Source of the DNA: CAYSFW01 sp050329935
GTDB lineage: Bacteria > Pseudomonadota > Gammaproteobacteria > UWMA-0217
NCBI GenBank assembly: GCA_050329935.1
Contig: JBHJOI010000079.1
Span: 6,208-70,207, forward strand
DNA: 64,000 nucleotides
Direction of reading: 5' to 3'
Shown here: piece by piece, positions 34,087 to 42,709 of the stretch
Layout: each line of letters begins with the position of its first letter
How positions within the stretch are numbered: position 1 is the stretch's first letter
The notes under the pieces: generated by a model
What the model was told of the DNA's origin: nothing
The model's database searches: none
What the model saw: only the letters and a program-made list of their open reading frames with translations
Made by a program: the position numbers and the translations under genes

Positions 34087-35058
34087 TCAATACCACAAAC
34101 CACTGAATCGCGATCTGGGCGCGGAGATCCGCCTGCCGATCAAGTCCAGCAATGCGTCCAGTGCTGGCGTGCCACCGTGATCGGCCCGAATGCCGACGGA
34201 CGCCCACCGCGCTGGCGCCAAGTCGCGCAGTCGCGCGATGCGGTCCTCGATCCGCGGATGGGTACGTAACAACGAGGGGTCTGGACTACGTCGTCCGGGC
34301 AGCAGGATCTGTTCAAACACACCGTTGCCGTAGTACTCGAGTTTGCGCAACGCGGAGGCAAGCGCGTTCGGGTCACCCGTGAGTTCGACCGCACCTAGAT
34401 CGGCGTCGTATTCCCGGCTGCGCGAGAGGCCAAGTTGCAGCAACGCAGTGAGCTGAGGCGCGAGTAATAACAGCAACGCCCCCAGCCAAGATACGGTCTG
34501 ACCGCCGACAATGACGAGCGGCAAATTGAGCAACAACATCAGCAGACCGACCAAGGACATACTGTGCGTGAGGCGCGACAGCGTATCGGCGAGTCCCATC
34601 ACCCGCATATCGTTATTGCGGATATGACTCATTTCATGGGCTAGCACGGCGGTGATCTCGCGATCGTCTAGCCGCCGCAACAAACCGTCGGTGATCGCGA
34701 TCGAGGCCTGCTCGCGATCGCCGACCGCGAACGCATTCATCGTCTGACTCGGGATGTAATAGAGACCAGGCGCCACCGGAAGCCCCGCCCGACGCGCCAA
34801 CTCGGCCACGGTGCGCACCATGCCCGGCGCGGTATATCGGTCCAGCGCCACCGCGCGGTACATCCGCAATACGAGCGTGGGTGAAATGCGCGGCGCGATG
34901 ACAGCCAGCAATCCCCCGGCCAGCAGCAAACCAACCATCATCGGCGCGCCACCGAAGGACCAGCCCACCAGCGCCAAAACACCGAGTACGCCCGCCAGCA
35001 TCAACACCGTCTGGATCGTATTGAGTCGTTTGTGGCGGGCGATTTCTTTCGCGTTCAT
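34087..35058 (-). CDS. HtpX-like M48 membrane zinc metalloprotease
   Basis: 323 residues. Two N-terminal helices (residues ~15-55), then the protease domain with the zinc site VLAHEMSHIRNNDMRV, two more hydrophobic segments (~170-210), and the third ligand in SREYDADLGAVEL. The ending RRSPDPSLLRTHPRIEDRI is typical of HtpX. It degrades damaged membrane proteins with its active site facing the cytoplasm. It is convergent with the activator gene across about 220 bases in which nothing else is recognised. Confidence 0.9.
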   Translation of the reverse strand: MNAKEIARHKRLNTIQTVLMLAGVLGVLALVGWSFGGAPMMVGLLLAGGLLAVIAPRISPTLVLRMYRAVALDRYTAPGMVRTVAELARRAGLPVAPGLYYIPSQTMNAFAVGDREQASIAITDGLLRRLDDREITAVLAHEMSHIRNNDMRVMGLADTLSRLTHSMSLVGLLMLLLNLPLVIVGGQTVSWLGALLLLLAPQLTALLQLGLSRSREYDADLGAVELTGDPNALASALRKLEYYGNGVFEQILLPGRRSPDPSLLRTHPRIEDRIARLRDLAPARWASVGIRADHGGTPALDALLDLIGRRISAPRSRFSGLWY

Positions 35059-35164
35059 CTCGTGATCATCATGGTGTCGGAGGCAAGCGAATCAAGTCTC
35101 TGGAACCCGAATCAACCTCGGCGACGCGATCGTCCTGACGCCAGTGCGCCGACCGCGCATGCCC

Positions 35165-36304
35165 TCAATCCGGGTCCGAATCATGCGCCGGCCCCCGCGG
35201 TACGGCCACCACGCTCGGATCGCCCGATTGGCCCAGCGATGCAGAGACCGCGCCAGGCGCGGCCAGGTCCACGGATTCGACCGTGCTCGGGGCGCGCTCG
35301 GCCCTATCCAGTTCATCGCTAATCGCGCCTAAATCCGCCTTTAGTCGCTCGAGATCCTGTTGAATCGTATCGACCAACCCTTTTGCCAGACGTTCCCCAA
35401 GCACCTCGTAGCGGGCATCGATCTGGTTCGAGAGGTGTTGCGCCAACAGCAGCACACCCTTCAGAGAAGGTCGCACGCCTGTCGTATCCAACACCTCCAA
35501 CGACTGGCCGCGGCGCAGTATGTCGCCGAGCATGCGATGAAAGATCTGGGAGCCCGAACGTTCGCTCTTTCGCAACAAGTCGTCGGCGCGTAAATGCAAA
35601 TCGTGCAAATCGCCAAGATCATTCTGCAAATCCTTGCAATGATTCAGCAATAATGCGGCCGGGGGCAATTCGGCGACCACGGGCTCGAGGAGGTAACGCA
35701 ACCGCTTGGTGAGGATTCGCACCCGATGCAAGTTCGCGGGATCGCGCGCCTGGCCTAGTTCGGAGAGACCCTCCAGCCAAGTCCCGGCCAATAGGTCGCA
35801 GGCCGTCCCAACGACGGCCGCGAACGCGGGCGCATCGGCCGTGCGGCGCCTGCGCAAACGCTTCAACACACGCTTTTGCAAACGACCGAAACGCTGTTGC
35901 AGCGGCTTGCGCAGCGCGTCGAAGTGGGTATGAAATTCGACCGCATAGGCGTCATGCAGGGTATCGCAGCCGGTGTGCAGCCCTGGACCTTGCGGCAGCG
36001 CGGCGACACTTTCCTCCAGCCAGTGCAGTCTTACCTCCGCATCGCGCGCGGCATTGGTGCGTCGCGCAAGCTTGCGTAGTCGTTCGAGCCGCTTGCGGCC
36101 CACCAGACGTTTGCCGAACTCAGGGTAACTCTCGGCGATGCTGCGAAAGCGCCGCAGCGCGACACGAAAATCATGCAAGGCGTCCGGGTCGTTTGTACGC
36201 CGCAGAGCGTCGAGCTGATCCGCCGCGATCGCCAACTGACGTTGTAGTAATCCGGCAATGGCTTCCGTGGCCGGTAGTCTGAGCAGTTCCGGTGCCTGAT
36301 TCAT
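35165..36304 (-). CDS. CHAD domain protein
   Basis: 379 residues, all-helical and rich in Arg, Leu and His. Conserved basic and His positions of the CHAD domain appear in DALHDFRVALRRFRSIAESY, RRTNAARDAEVRLHWL, LHRVRILTKRLRYLLEP and NDLGDLHDLHLRADDLL. CHAD domains bind polyphosphate, and proteins carrying them localise to polyphosphate granules. No CYTH/triphosphatase domain is fused. Function beyond polyphosphate binding is unclear. Confidence 0.88.
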   Translation of the reverse strand: MNQAPELLRLPATEAIAGLLQRQLAIAADQLDALRRTNDPDALHDFRVALRRFRSIAESYPEFGKRLVGRKRLERLRKLARRTNAARDAEVRLHWLEESVAALPQGPGLHTGCDTLHDAYAVEFHTHFDALRKPLQQRFGRLQKRVLKRLRRRRTADAPAFAAVVGTACDLLAGTWLEGLSELGQARDPANLHRVRILTKRLRYLLEPVVAELPPAALLLNHCKDLQNDLGDLHDLHLRADDLLRKSERSGSQIFHRMLGDILRRGQSLEVLDTTGVRPSLKGVLLLAQHLSNQIDARYEVLGERLAKGLVDTIQQDLERLKADLGAISDELDRAERAPSTVESVDLAAPGAVSASLGQSGDPSVVAVPRGPAHDSDPD

Positions 36305-36344
36305 TCGCGTCGACCTGTAAGGTTCATGCCACGGCGACTGGGGT

Positions 36345-36551
36345 TCATTTCTTGAGAAACCAGAGAATTAGCGATATCACCGCACTGACGATTATCATCG
36401 TGGTCAGCGGGAAAATGAATTTGAACCCCGGCCGATCGACCCAGATGTCACCTGGCAAACGCCCAAGCGGGAGTTTCCCGAGCCACGGCCAAAGCAATCC
36501 GATCGCCAGCAGCACAAGACCCAAAATGATCAATGTCTTCTGGAAACTCAT
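36345..36551 (-). CDS. DUF2905 small membrane protein
   Basis: 68 residues from ATG 36551. Two transmembrane helices (TLIILGLVLLAIGLLWPWLG and FPLTTMIIVSAVISLILWFL) flank the family motif LGRLPGDIWVDRPGF. The length is normal. Its start overlaps head-to-head with the likely start of the TlpA-fusion gene on the other strand. Function unknown. Confidence 0.85.
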   Translation of the reverse strand: MSFQKTLIILGLVLLAIGLLWPWLGKLPLGRLPGDIWVDRPGFKFIFPLTTMIIVSAVISLILWFLKK

Positions 36552-37899
36552 CGCCCTCTCGTTCAGCAACCGTCACCTGGAACGGGGTGAGTATAGGCTA
36601 GCCCGTTGGGTCGGCGTTTGCCTAATTGCCCTGTGCGCTGCGGCCGCCCCGCCTCGCGCGGCTGCGGAGGTCCGCCCGTTCGAAGTCGCGAGCATCGATG
36701 GTGAGCGACTCGGCGTTACCGCATTCGCAGCGACCGGCGAACGCCTGCTGATCTGGTTGACCGAGGCCTATCGCAGCGGTGAACGTCCGGATTTTCAACG
36801 CACGCTGTCGACCTTGCAAGGTCAGGGGGTCGAGGTCTGGGCGGTCGATCTGCTGGAGTCTTTGTTCCTCACCCGCACCCAGGATAATGTGCGCCAGCTT
36901 AGCGGCGAACATGTCGCCGCGCTGCTGCGGCACGCGCTTTCCAGCTCGTCACGGCAGGTCGCGTTGGTTGCGTCGGGGCAGATGGCGATTCCGGCGTTGA
37001 AAGGCTTGCATGCATGGCAGTCATCCGATCCGCCCAACCCAAGGATCGACGGAGCGATCCTGTTCTTCCCGAGCCTCCACGCCTACACGCCGGTGGCGGG
37101 TGAAGACAGCGAACTGGAACCCATCGTCGCCGCGACCAACTACCCGGTGTTTCTGTTCCAGCCGGCGGAGGGACAAATGCTGGCACATCTGCCGGGCGTG
37201 CTGAAGGCGTTGCGCCAGGGCGGCAGTCCGGCTTATGCCTGGATCCAACCCGGCGTACGGGATTGGTATTTCATGCATCACGCCGACGAACCGAGCACCG
37301 AGAGCGAACTGCGCTGGATCAAACGCCTGCCGGAGCACCTCGCGGAGGCACAACGACTGCTGCGTGCCGCGCCGAAACCGACAACAGCGCGGCCGCTAGG
37401 CGAACGCGTCAGCGCGACCACCTCCGACACTACCCGCGGCCTGGTGGAATGGCGTGCACCCGTCCCGGCGCCGAACTACGATCTGCCGGATATGGCGGGA
37501 CGACGTTGGCATCTCGAAGCGGAATCGAGCCAGGTGTTGCTCGTGAACTTCTGGGCGAGCTGGTGTCCACCCTGCGTGGAGGAAATTCCGTCGATGAATC
37601 GACTCGCGCAACGCTACGATCCGAAACAGTTTCGTATCCTGTCTATCAATTTCCGCGAACCGGCCGAGGAGATTCGACGCTTCCAGGAACTGATCCATGT
37701 TGCGTTTCCGGTGTTGCTCGACAGCGACGGGGCGACATCGGCCGACTGGAAGGTCTTCGCGTTTCCATCGTCGTTCCTGCTTGATCGCGAGCGGCGGATT
37801 CGCTACTCAGTGAACAGCGCGATCGCCTGGGACGATGCTGAGGCCATCGCGGTCATCGACGGATTGCTGCGCGAGACACCCTCACCGGCGCCACCGTGA
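36526..37899 (+). CDS. Hydrolase-like domain fused to TlpA-type thioredoxin, exported
   Basis: About 457 residues from ATG 36526; no other ATG, GTG or TTG in frame precedes the mature region, so this start is likely though it overlaps the DUF2905 gene by 26 bases. A hydrophobic segment ending CLIALCAAAAPPRAAA serves as signal peptide. Residues ~50-280 look like a degenerate alpha/beta-hydrolase (DUF3530-like; VEVWAVDLLESLFL, VALVASGQMAIPALKGL). Residues ~305-455 are a TlpA/ResA thioredoxin with VNFWASWCPPCVEEIPSMN. It is a probable periplasmic thiol-disulfide reductase of unknown client. The N-terminal assignment is tentative. Confidence 0.75.
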   Translation: MINVFWKLIALSFSNRHLERGEYRLARWVGVCLIALCAAAAPPRAAAEVRPFEVASIDGERLGVTAFAATGERLLIWLTEAYRSGERPDFQRTLSTLQGQGVEVWAVDLLESLFLTRTQDNVRQLSGEHVAALLRHALSSSSRQVALVASGQMAIPALKGLHAWQSSDPPNPRIDGAILFFPSLHAYTPVAGEDSELEPIVAATNYPVFLFQPAEGQMLAHLPGVLKALRQGGSPAYAWIQPGVRDWYFMHHADEPSTESELRWIKRLPEHLAEAQRLLRAAPKPTTARPLGERVSATTSDTTRGLVEWRAPVPAPNYDLPDMAGRRWHLEAESSQVLLVNFWASWCPPCVEEIPSMNRLAQRYDPKQFRILSINFREPAEEIRRFQELIHVAFPVLLDSDGATSADWKVFAFPSSFLLDRERRIRYSVNSAIAWDDAEAIAVIDGLLRETPSPAPP

Positions 37900-37936
37900 T
37901 CGTGATTCGCACTGCCGCGCGCGCCAGCGCGCTGGA

Positions 37937-38494
37937 TCACTCCCCGGGTAGCGGCTTCAGCAAGTAATCGCGGTAATAGCGCAGCTCGTCGATCGAGGCC
38001 CTGATGTCGTCGAGCGCCTGGTGTTTCGAATGCTTGGAGAAGCCCTTGGCGATCTCGGGCGCCCAACGATTGGCAAGCTCCTTGAGCGTGCTGACATCGA
38101 GATTGCGGTAATGGAAGTAGGCCTCCAGCTGCGGCATGCCGCGCGCGAGAAAGCGTCGGTCCTGGCAGATACTATTGCCGCAAATGGGCGAGACGCGCTC
38201 CGGCACCCAGGATTTCAGAAAAGCGAGGGTCTCGGCCTCGGCCCGCGCCTCGTCGATCGCGCTGGCTTGCACCCGCTCGATCAAGCCGGATTCACCGTGA
38301 GTCCGGCGATTCCATTCGTCCATGTCCGCGAGCAGAGCCTCGCTTTGCGAAATCGCGAGCACCGGGCCTTCGGCGAGGAGATTCAGATGTTTATCGGTGA
38401 CGATGGTCGCGATCTCGATGATGCGGTCGCGCTCGGGATCCAGTCCGGTCATTTCAAGATCGATCCAGATCAGGTTTTCGGCGTTGCATGGCAT
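37937..38494 (-). CDS. orn: Oligoribonuclease
   Basis: A 185-residue DEDDh 3'-5' exonuclease that clears 2-5-nt RNA and pGpG. The first Asp/Glu pair is in WIDLEMTGLDPERD, later acidic residues are in ICGNSICQDRRFLARGMP, and the C-terminal HQALDDIRASIDELRYYR carries the catalytic His and Asp. Length and motifs match E. coli Orn. It is convergent with the TlpA-fusion gene. Confidence 0.96.
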   Translation of the reverse strand: MPCNAENLIWIDLEMTGLDPERDRIIEIATIVTDKHLNLLAEGPVLAISQSEALLADMDEWNRRTHGESGLIERVQASAIDEARAEAETLAFLKSWVPERVSPICGNSICQDRRFLARGMPQLEAYFHYRNLDVSTLKELANRWAPEIAKGFSKHSKHQALDDIRASIDELRYYRDYLLKPLPGE

Positions 38495-38772
38495 GGCAAG
38501 TGGGGTCCACGAAAACGAATCAGGGCCGCGAGTCTAGCACCGATTTCCCCAACTACCGCAGTTGACGACGTTCGAGTGTACGGTCCCGGAATCGGCAACT
38601 CGGGCGCGACGGTAGCGCTATTGGTAACCAATGCCGGCTGACGACGCACGCTGTTCCAGACCGCAAGGGCATGGCTTAATTGCGGCGTCGCGATGGGTGC
38701 TTTGATACGGCGGGGTCTGTGACGCGTTATCATCTGAAAAGCTCTTTCCGTGTCGCGTAGCCAAATCGAATC

Positions 38773-40026
38773 ATGAGTGCGAGTCTGATCACCAATCTGT
38801 TTTTGTCGGCGCTGGGTCTTTCGGTGCTGATCCGGCTCTGGTTGAACCAGCGCCAAATGATCGCCGTCGCGAGTCACCGCGCGGCGGTACCTGAACCCTT
38901 CGCGTCGCAGATCAGCCTGGAGGCACATCAGAAAGCGGCCGATTATACGCTTGCGAAAGCTCGGCTGCGGCGCTGGGCCACAGTGTTCAATGCCGCCGTG
39001 CTACTGGGTTGGACATTGGGCGGCGGGCTGCAATGGGCGCATGATCTAGCGGCCATCGCGCTCACCCACCCAATCGCGCTCGGGGTCGGCACGGTATTTC
39101 TGGTGGGACTGATCGCCTGGGTGCTCGACTTGCCGTTCACCCTGTACCACACCTTCGGGATCGAGAGCCGCTTCGGCTTCAATCGAACGACCTGGCCGAT
39201 CCTGCTTCAGGACATGGCGAAAGGCGCGCTGCTCGCTTGCGTGTTCGGAATTCCGATTGTCGCCGGGGTGCTGTGGTTGATGCACGCGGCCGGCGCCACT
39301 TGGTGGCTCTACGCATGGGCGCTGTGGTTTGGCTTTAGTCTGTTGATGACGTGGTTGTTTCCAACCGTCATCGCACCTCTGTTCAATAGATTCTCACCAT
39401 TACAGGACGCAACGCTCAGCCAATCGATCGAGACCTTGCTCGATCGGAGCGGATTCGCGAGCAAGGGCGTGTTCGTCATGGACGGGTCGCGCCGATCGAA
39501 CCACGGCAATGCCTATTTCACCGGGTTCGGCAAACATAAGCGCATTGTGTTCTTCGACACCCTGCTCGGCACACTGAGCCAACCACAAATACTCGCCGTG
39601 CTCGCCCATGAACTAGGTCATTTCAAACACCGGCATGTGCTCAAGGGCCTCGCCGTGAGCGCGCTCACGGGCTTGCTGTTTTTCGCCCTGCTAGCCTGGC
39701 TGATGCCGCAACCGGCGTTTTATCAGGGCCTTGGCGTCTCCACGCCGAGCGTGGATCTGGCGCTGTTGCTCTTCGTATTCGTCGCCCCGCTGTTCACGTA
39801 TTTTGCCCAACCCCTGTTCTCCCAGTGGTCGCGCCGGCACGAGTTCGAAGCGGATCGATATGCAGCCGAGCAGAGTGATCCGCGTGATCTTGCCCAAGCC
39901 TTGGTAAGGCTTTACCGCGACAATGCATCGACCTTGACCCCGGACCGCCTGCACTCGGCGTTCTACGACTCACATCCCCCCGCGCTCGATCGAATCCGCA
40001 ACCTTCAGGTCGCAGCGCTTGGCTAA
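38773..40026 (+). CDS. Ste24-type M48 membrane endopeptidase
   Basis: A 417-residue polytopic membrane protease. It has several N-terminal helices, the family motif DLPFTLYHTFGIESRFGFNR, the zinc site VLAHELGHFKHRHVLKGL, and the third ligand in SRRHEFEADRYAAEQ. It resembles eukaryotic CAAX prenyl protease 1 (Ste24); bacterial members have uncertain substrates. The next gene (cytochrome c) starts 27 bases downstream. The 270-base gap upstream (38495-38772) holds nothing recognised. Confidence 0.9.
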   Translation: MSASLITNLFLSALGLSVLIRLWLNQRQMIAVASHRAAVPEPFASQISLEAHQKAADYTLAKARLRRWATVFNAAVLLGWTLGGGLQWAHDLAAIALTHPIALGVGTVFLVGLIAWVLDLPFTLYHTFGIESRFGFNRTTWPILLQDMAKGALLACVFGIPIVAGVLWLMHAAGATWWLYAWALWFGFSLLMTWLFPTVIAPLFNRFSPLQDATLSQSIETLLDRSGFASKGVFVMDGSRRSNHGNAYFTGFGKHKRIVFFDTLLGTLSQPQILAVLAHELGHFKHRHVLKGLAVSALTGLLFFALLAWLMPQPAFYQGLGVSTPSVDLALLLFVFVAPLFTYFAQPLFSQWSRRHEFEADRYAAEQSDPRDLAQALVRLYRDNASTLTPDRLHSAFYDSHPPALDRIRNLQVAALG

Positions 40027-40053
40027 TCATCAAATCTTCGAGGACTCACTGAG

Positions 40054-40365
40054 ATGAAACCCGTTATCCGAACCCTTGCAACCGTGCTTATGCTAGGCGC
40101 CATCCCGGGCGCGCACGCGGCCGCGGATGCGCAAAAGGGAGAAACCCTGCACAACGGCAATTGCGTCAATTGCCACGTGCGTATGACCGGCGGCGATGGC
40201 TCGGTGTTATACACGCGCTCCGATCGCAAGGTGAACTCACTCGCGGCCCTGGAGGCGCAAGTCCGGCGTTGTGACGCGAACCTGCAAACCAAGTGGTTCG
40301 ACGAAGATATTCTGAGCGTCACCACGTATCTCAATCAGGCGTATTACAAGTTTCCCCCGCAGTGA
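40054..40365 (+). CDS. Small periplasmic c-type cytochrome
   Basis: 103 residues with a signal peptide ending in GAHA and a single heme motif (GNCVNCHVRMTGGDG). A possible axial Met follows in the VRMTGG region, and the C-terminus TYLNQAYYKFPP is typical of small class I cytochromes. Its TGA overlaps the GTG start of rsgA (GTGA). The redox partner is unknown. Confidence 0.87.
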   Translation: MKPVIRTLATVLMLGAIPGAHAAADAQKGETLHNGNCVNCHVRMTGGDGSVLYTRSDRKVNSLAALEAQVRRCDANLQTKWFDEDILSVTTYLNQAYYKFPPQ

Positions 40366-41297
40366 ACGACCGTCGCCCGACCAAACCCATGGTCGGACCA
40401 CGGACTCAAGGCGATGGTTTGGTTGTCGCGCGATACGGTTCCGAAGTCCAGGTCGAAACCGCGGACGGCGCGGTGTTCCGCGCGATGTTGCGCCGCAAGT
40501 TCGATCATGTCGTTTGTGGCGACCGTATCGTATGGGGGGCTGAACCAAACAACGATCGCACGGTCATCGCGGTTAAACCGCGCCGCAACGCGCTCGAGCG
40601 AACCTATTTTCGCGGTGCCCGCCGAACGCTTGCGGCCAATATCGACCAGATCATTATCTGTATCGCGCCACGTCCAGCGCCCGATTGGTCACTGGTCGAC
40701 GGGCTGCTGCTGACGGCACGCCAAATCGATGCCGAGGTACTGATCCTGTTGAACAAGTACGATCTACCGTTACCATCGGAACAAGCGGCTGCGTTGGACG
40801 CGTTTAGAACAATGGGCTATTCGGTACAGACCGCATCGAAACACCTGCCCTCGACACTAGACTGCTTGCGCAACGAACTCCGGGCAAAGGTGAACGTGCT
40901 CGTGGGCCAATCCGGCACCGGCAAATCAACCTTGACCAACTTGTTGTTGCCAGAAGCCGAGGCCCGTACAGCCGAAGTCTCCGACCTCACGGGATTCGGG
41001 CAGCACACCACCAGCATGTCACGGCTCTATCGGCTCGCAGCCGGCGGCGCGTTGATCGACTCACCGGGCGTCAGGGACTTCACACCCGCGTTGCCCGCTC
41101 CAGTCGATGTCCAGCGCGGGTACATCGAGTTTGCGCGCCTTGCAGCCGATTGCCGCTTCAATAACTGCCTGCATCGCGGTGAGCCGCTGTGTGCGGTGCG
41201 CGCGGCGGTGGAATCAGGCGCGCTCAGTCGCCGTCGCTATGAAAGTTACCTGAGCACGCTCGCGGCGGCCGAGTCCGAACCCAGGGCGCGTGGTTGA
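40362..41297 (+). CDS. rsgA: Ribosome small subunit GTPase RsgA
   Basis: 311 residues from GTG 40362, which overlaps the cytochrome stop. It is a circularly permuted GTPase: N-terminal OB-fold, G4-like LILLNKYDLP, then P-loop VGQSGTGKSTLTNLLLP, switch region TTSMSRLYRL and DSPGVRDF. The C-terminal zinc knuckle is DCRFNNCLHRGEPLCAV. It matures the 30S subunit late in assembly. Coupling to the cytochrome gene appears incidental. Confidence 0.95.
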   Translation: MNDRRPTKPMVGPRTQGDGLVVARYGSEVQVETADGAVFRAMLRRKFDHVVCGDRIVWGAEPNNDRTVIAVKPRRNALERTYFRGARRTLAANIDQIIICIAPRPAPDWSLVDGLLLTARQIDAEVLILLNKYDLPLPSEQAAALDAFRTMGYSVQTASKHLPSTLDCLRNELRAKVNVLVGQSGTGKSTLTNLLLPEAEARTAEVSDLTGFGQHTTSMSRLYRLAAGGALIDSPGVRDFTPALPAPVDVQRGYIEFARLAADCRFNNCLHRGEPLCAVRAAVESGALSRRRYESYLSTLAAAESEPRARG

Positions 41298-41320
41298 CCG
41301 CGCTCGAACACGCGACAAGC

Positions 41321-41671
41321 CTACCCTGGCGGCCAAGTCATGCGTCGGCCACCGAGAACATGCATGTGAATATGCATGACCTCCTGCCCAGCATCGCGAC
41401 CATTGTTCAAAATGGCCCGGTAGCCGGACGCGGCGATACCGACTTTCTCGGCGGCGATCCGCGCGACCTGAAACAAGCGGCCAACGATCACGGTATCGGA
41501 CTCCGTCAAATCCTCCAGCGTGGCGATATGTTTGCGCGGAATCGCCAACAGGTGCTGGGGTGCCTGCGGGCGGAGATCGCGGAACACGAGCGCGAGTTCG
41601 TCCTCGTGAATGATCTCGGCGGGGATATCGCCTTGTGCAATCCGGCAAAAAATACACTCGGTCATCGTCAT
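41321..41671 (-). CDS. HIT family nucleotide hydrolase (HinT-like)
   Basis: A 116-residue protein. The histidine triad motif VMHIHMHVLGGRRM is complete, and CIFCRIAQGDIPAEIIHEDE opens the domain with a zinc-type Cys pair. HinT-like enzymes hydrolyse phosphoramidates such as AMP-lysine. The start is ATG 41671; a second ATG two codons in is possible. It is convergent with rsgA. Confidence 0.93.
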   Translation of the reverse strand: MTMTECIFCRIAQGDIPAEIIHEDELALVFRDLRPQAPQHLLAIPRKHIATLEDLTESDTVIVGRLFQVARIAAEKVGIAASGYRAILNNGRDAGQEVMHIHMHVLGGRRMTWPPG

Positions 41672-41716
41672 TAAACCTTGTTGATTGGGCGCCAGACGGC
41701 GCTCCGATATCGGTTA

Positions 41717-42322
41717 TCAGTAAGTCTTGCGCCCGGCAAACGCCTGCGTCAACGTCTGACTGTCGACATACTCGAGTTCGCCGCCGACGGGAACACCCTG
41801 TGCAATCCGTGAAGTTTTGATGCCATGTCGGTGCGCCATTTCACTGAGATAGTGCGCCGTGACCTCCCCTTCGACCGTCGGGTTGGTCGCCAGGATGACC
41901 TCCTGAATCCCACCTGCCGCGAACCGCTGCTCCAAGCGATCCAGGCCAAGCTCGGCAGGACCGATGCCATCAAGCGGTGACAAGCGACCATGCAAAATGA
42001 AGTATCGGCCACGAAAGGCAGCGGTCGATTCGATCGCCAGCACATCCGACGCGTTTTCGACGACGCATAACTGATCGTCGCTACGCGCGGGATTCCGACA
42101 GGTCTCGCACACCTCATCCTCCGTGAGCGTCTGACACCGCGAGCAACGCCGTAGATTATCGAGCGCCTCGCGAAGCACCTGCGCAAGGCGCGCCGCGCCC
42201 GCGCGATCACGTTGCAGCAGGTAAAACGCCATGCGTTGGGCACTCTTCGGACCAACACCCGGCAAACAGCGGAGTGAGTCGATCAGGCGCTGCAGCAATG
42301 GCACTCGCGTCGCGACCGACAT
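41717..42322 (-). CDS. recR: Recombination mediator RecR
   Basis: 201 residues. The N-terminal HhH is LRCLPGVGPKSAQRMAFYLL, the Cys4 zinc finger CSRCQTLTEDEVCETCRNP, and the Toprim domain starts LCVVENASDVLAIEST. It acts with RecF/RecO to load RecA at gaps. It lies in the conserved dnaX-ybaB-recR order, 46 bases after ybaB. Confidence 0.97.
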   Translation of the reverse strand: MSVATRVPLLQRLIDSLRCLPGVGPKSAQRMAFYLLQRDRAGAARLAQVLREALDNLRRCSRCQTLTEDEVCETCRNPARSDDQLCVVENASDVLAIESTAAFRGRYFILHGRLSPLDGIGPAELGLDRLEQRFAAGGIQEVILATNPTVEGEVTAHYLSEMAHRHGIKTSRIAQGVPVGGELEYVDSQTLTQAFAGRKTY

Positions 42323-42368
42323 TTCAGGCCTGACCTAACAAAGCCCAACGGCCGTTCATGCCAAGATC

Positions 42369-42686
42369 CTAGAACGGAAGGTTCAATCCCGGCGGCAGCA
42401 TCGCCGTGATATTCGACATTTTTTCCTTGCTCGCCGCGTCGACTCGTTGCACGGCGTCGTTGCACGCCGCGGCAACCAGATCCTCAAGCATGTCCTTGTC
42501 GTCCTGCATCAGGCTCGCGTCGATCGCCACCCGCTTCACCTCGTGGCGTCCATTCATCGTCACGCTGACCATCCCTCCGCCGGACTGACCGGTGACTTCC
42601 ATCAAGGCCAGCTCTTCCTGCGCCTTGAGCATGGTCTCCTGCATCTTCTGCGCCTGCTTCATGATGTTGCCGATTCCGCCTTTCAT
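42369..42686 (-). CDS. ybaB: YbaB/EbfC nucleoid-associated protein
   Basis: 105 residues: an amphipathic helical start (GNIMKQAQKMQETMLKAQEE) then MVSVTMNGRHEVKRVAIDAS and a C-terminal acidic helix. It forms DNA-binding dimers. It lies between dnaX and recR as in most proteobacteria, 23 bases after the dnaX stop. Confidence 0.95.
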   Translation of the reverse strand: MKGGIGNIMKQAQKMQETMLKAQEELALMEVTGQSGGGMVSVTMNGRHEVKRVAIDASLMQDDKDMLEDLVAAACNDAVQRVDAASKEKMSNITAMLPPGLNLPF

Positions 42687-42709
42687 AGGATCATTCCTCG
42701 CTGCTTGAA

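Noticed and set aside
38495..38772. Possible tRNA or small RNA upstream of the Ste24-like gene
   Set aside because: A GTTCGAGT stretch recalls a T-arm, but no cloverleaf can be drawn around it.
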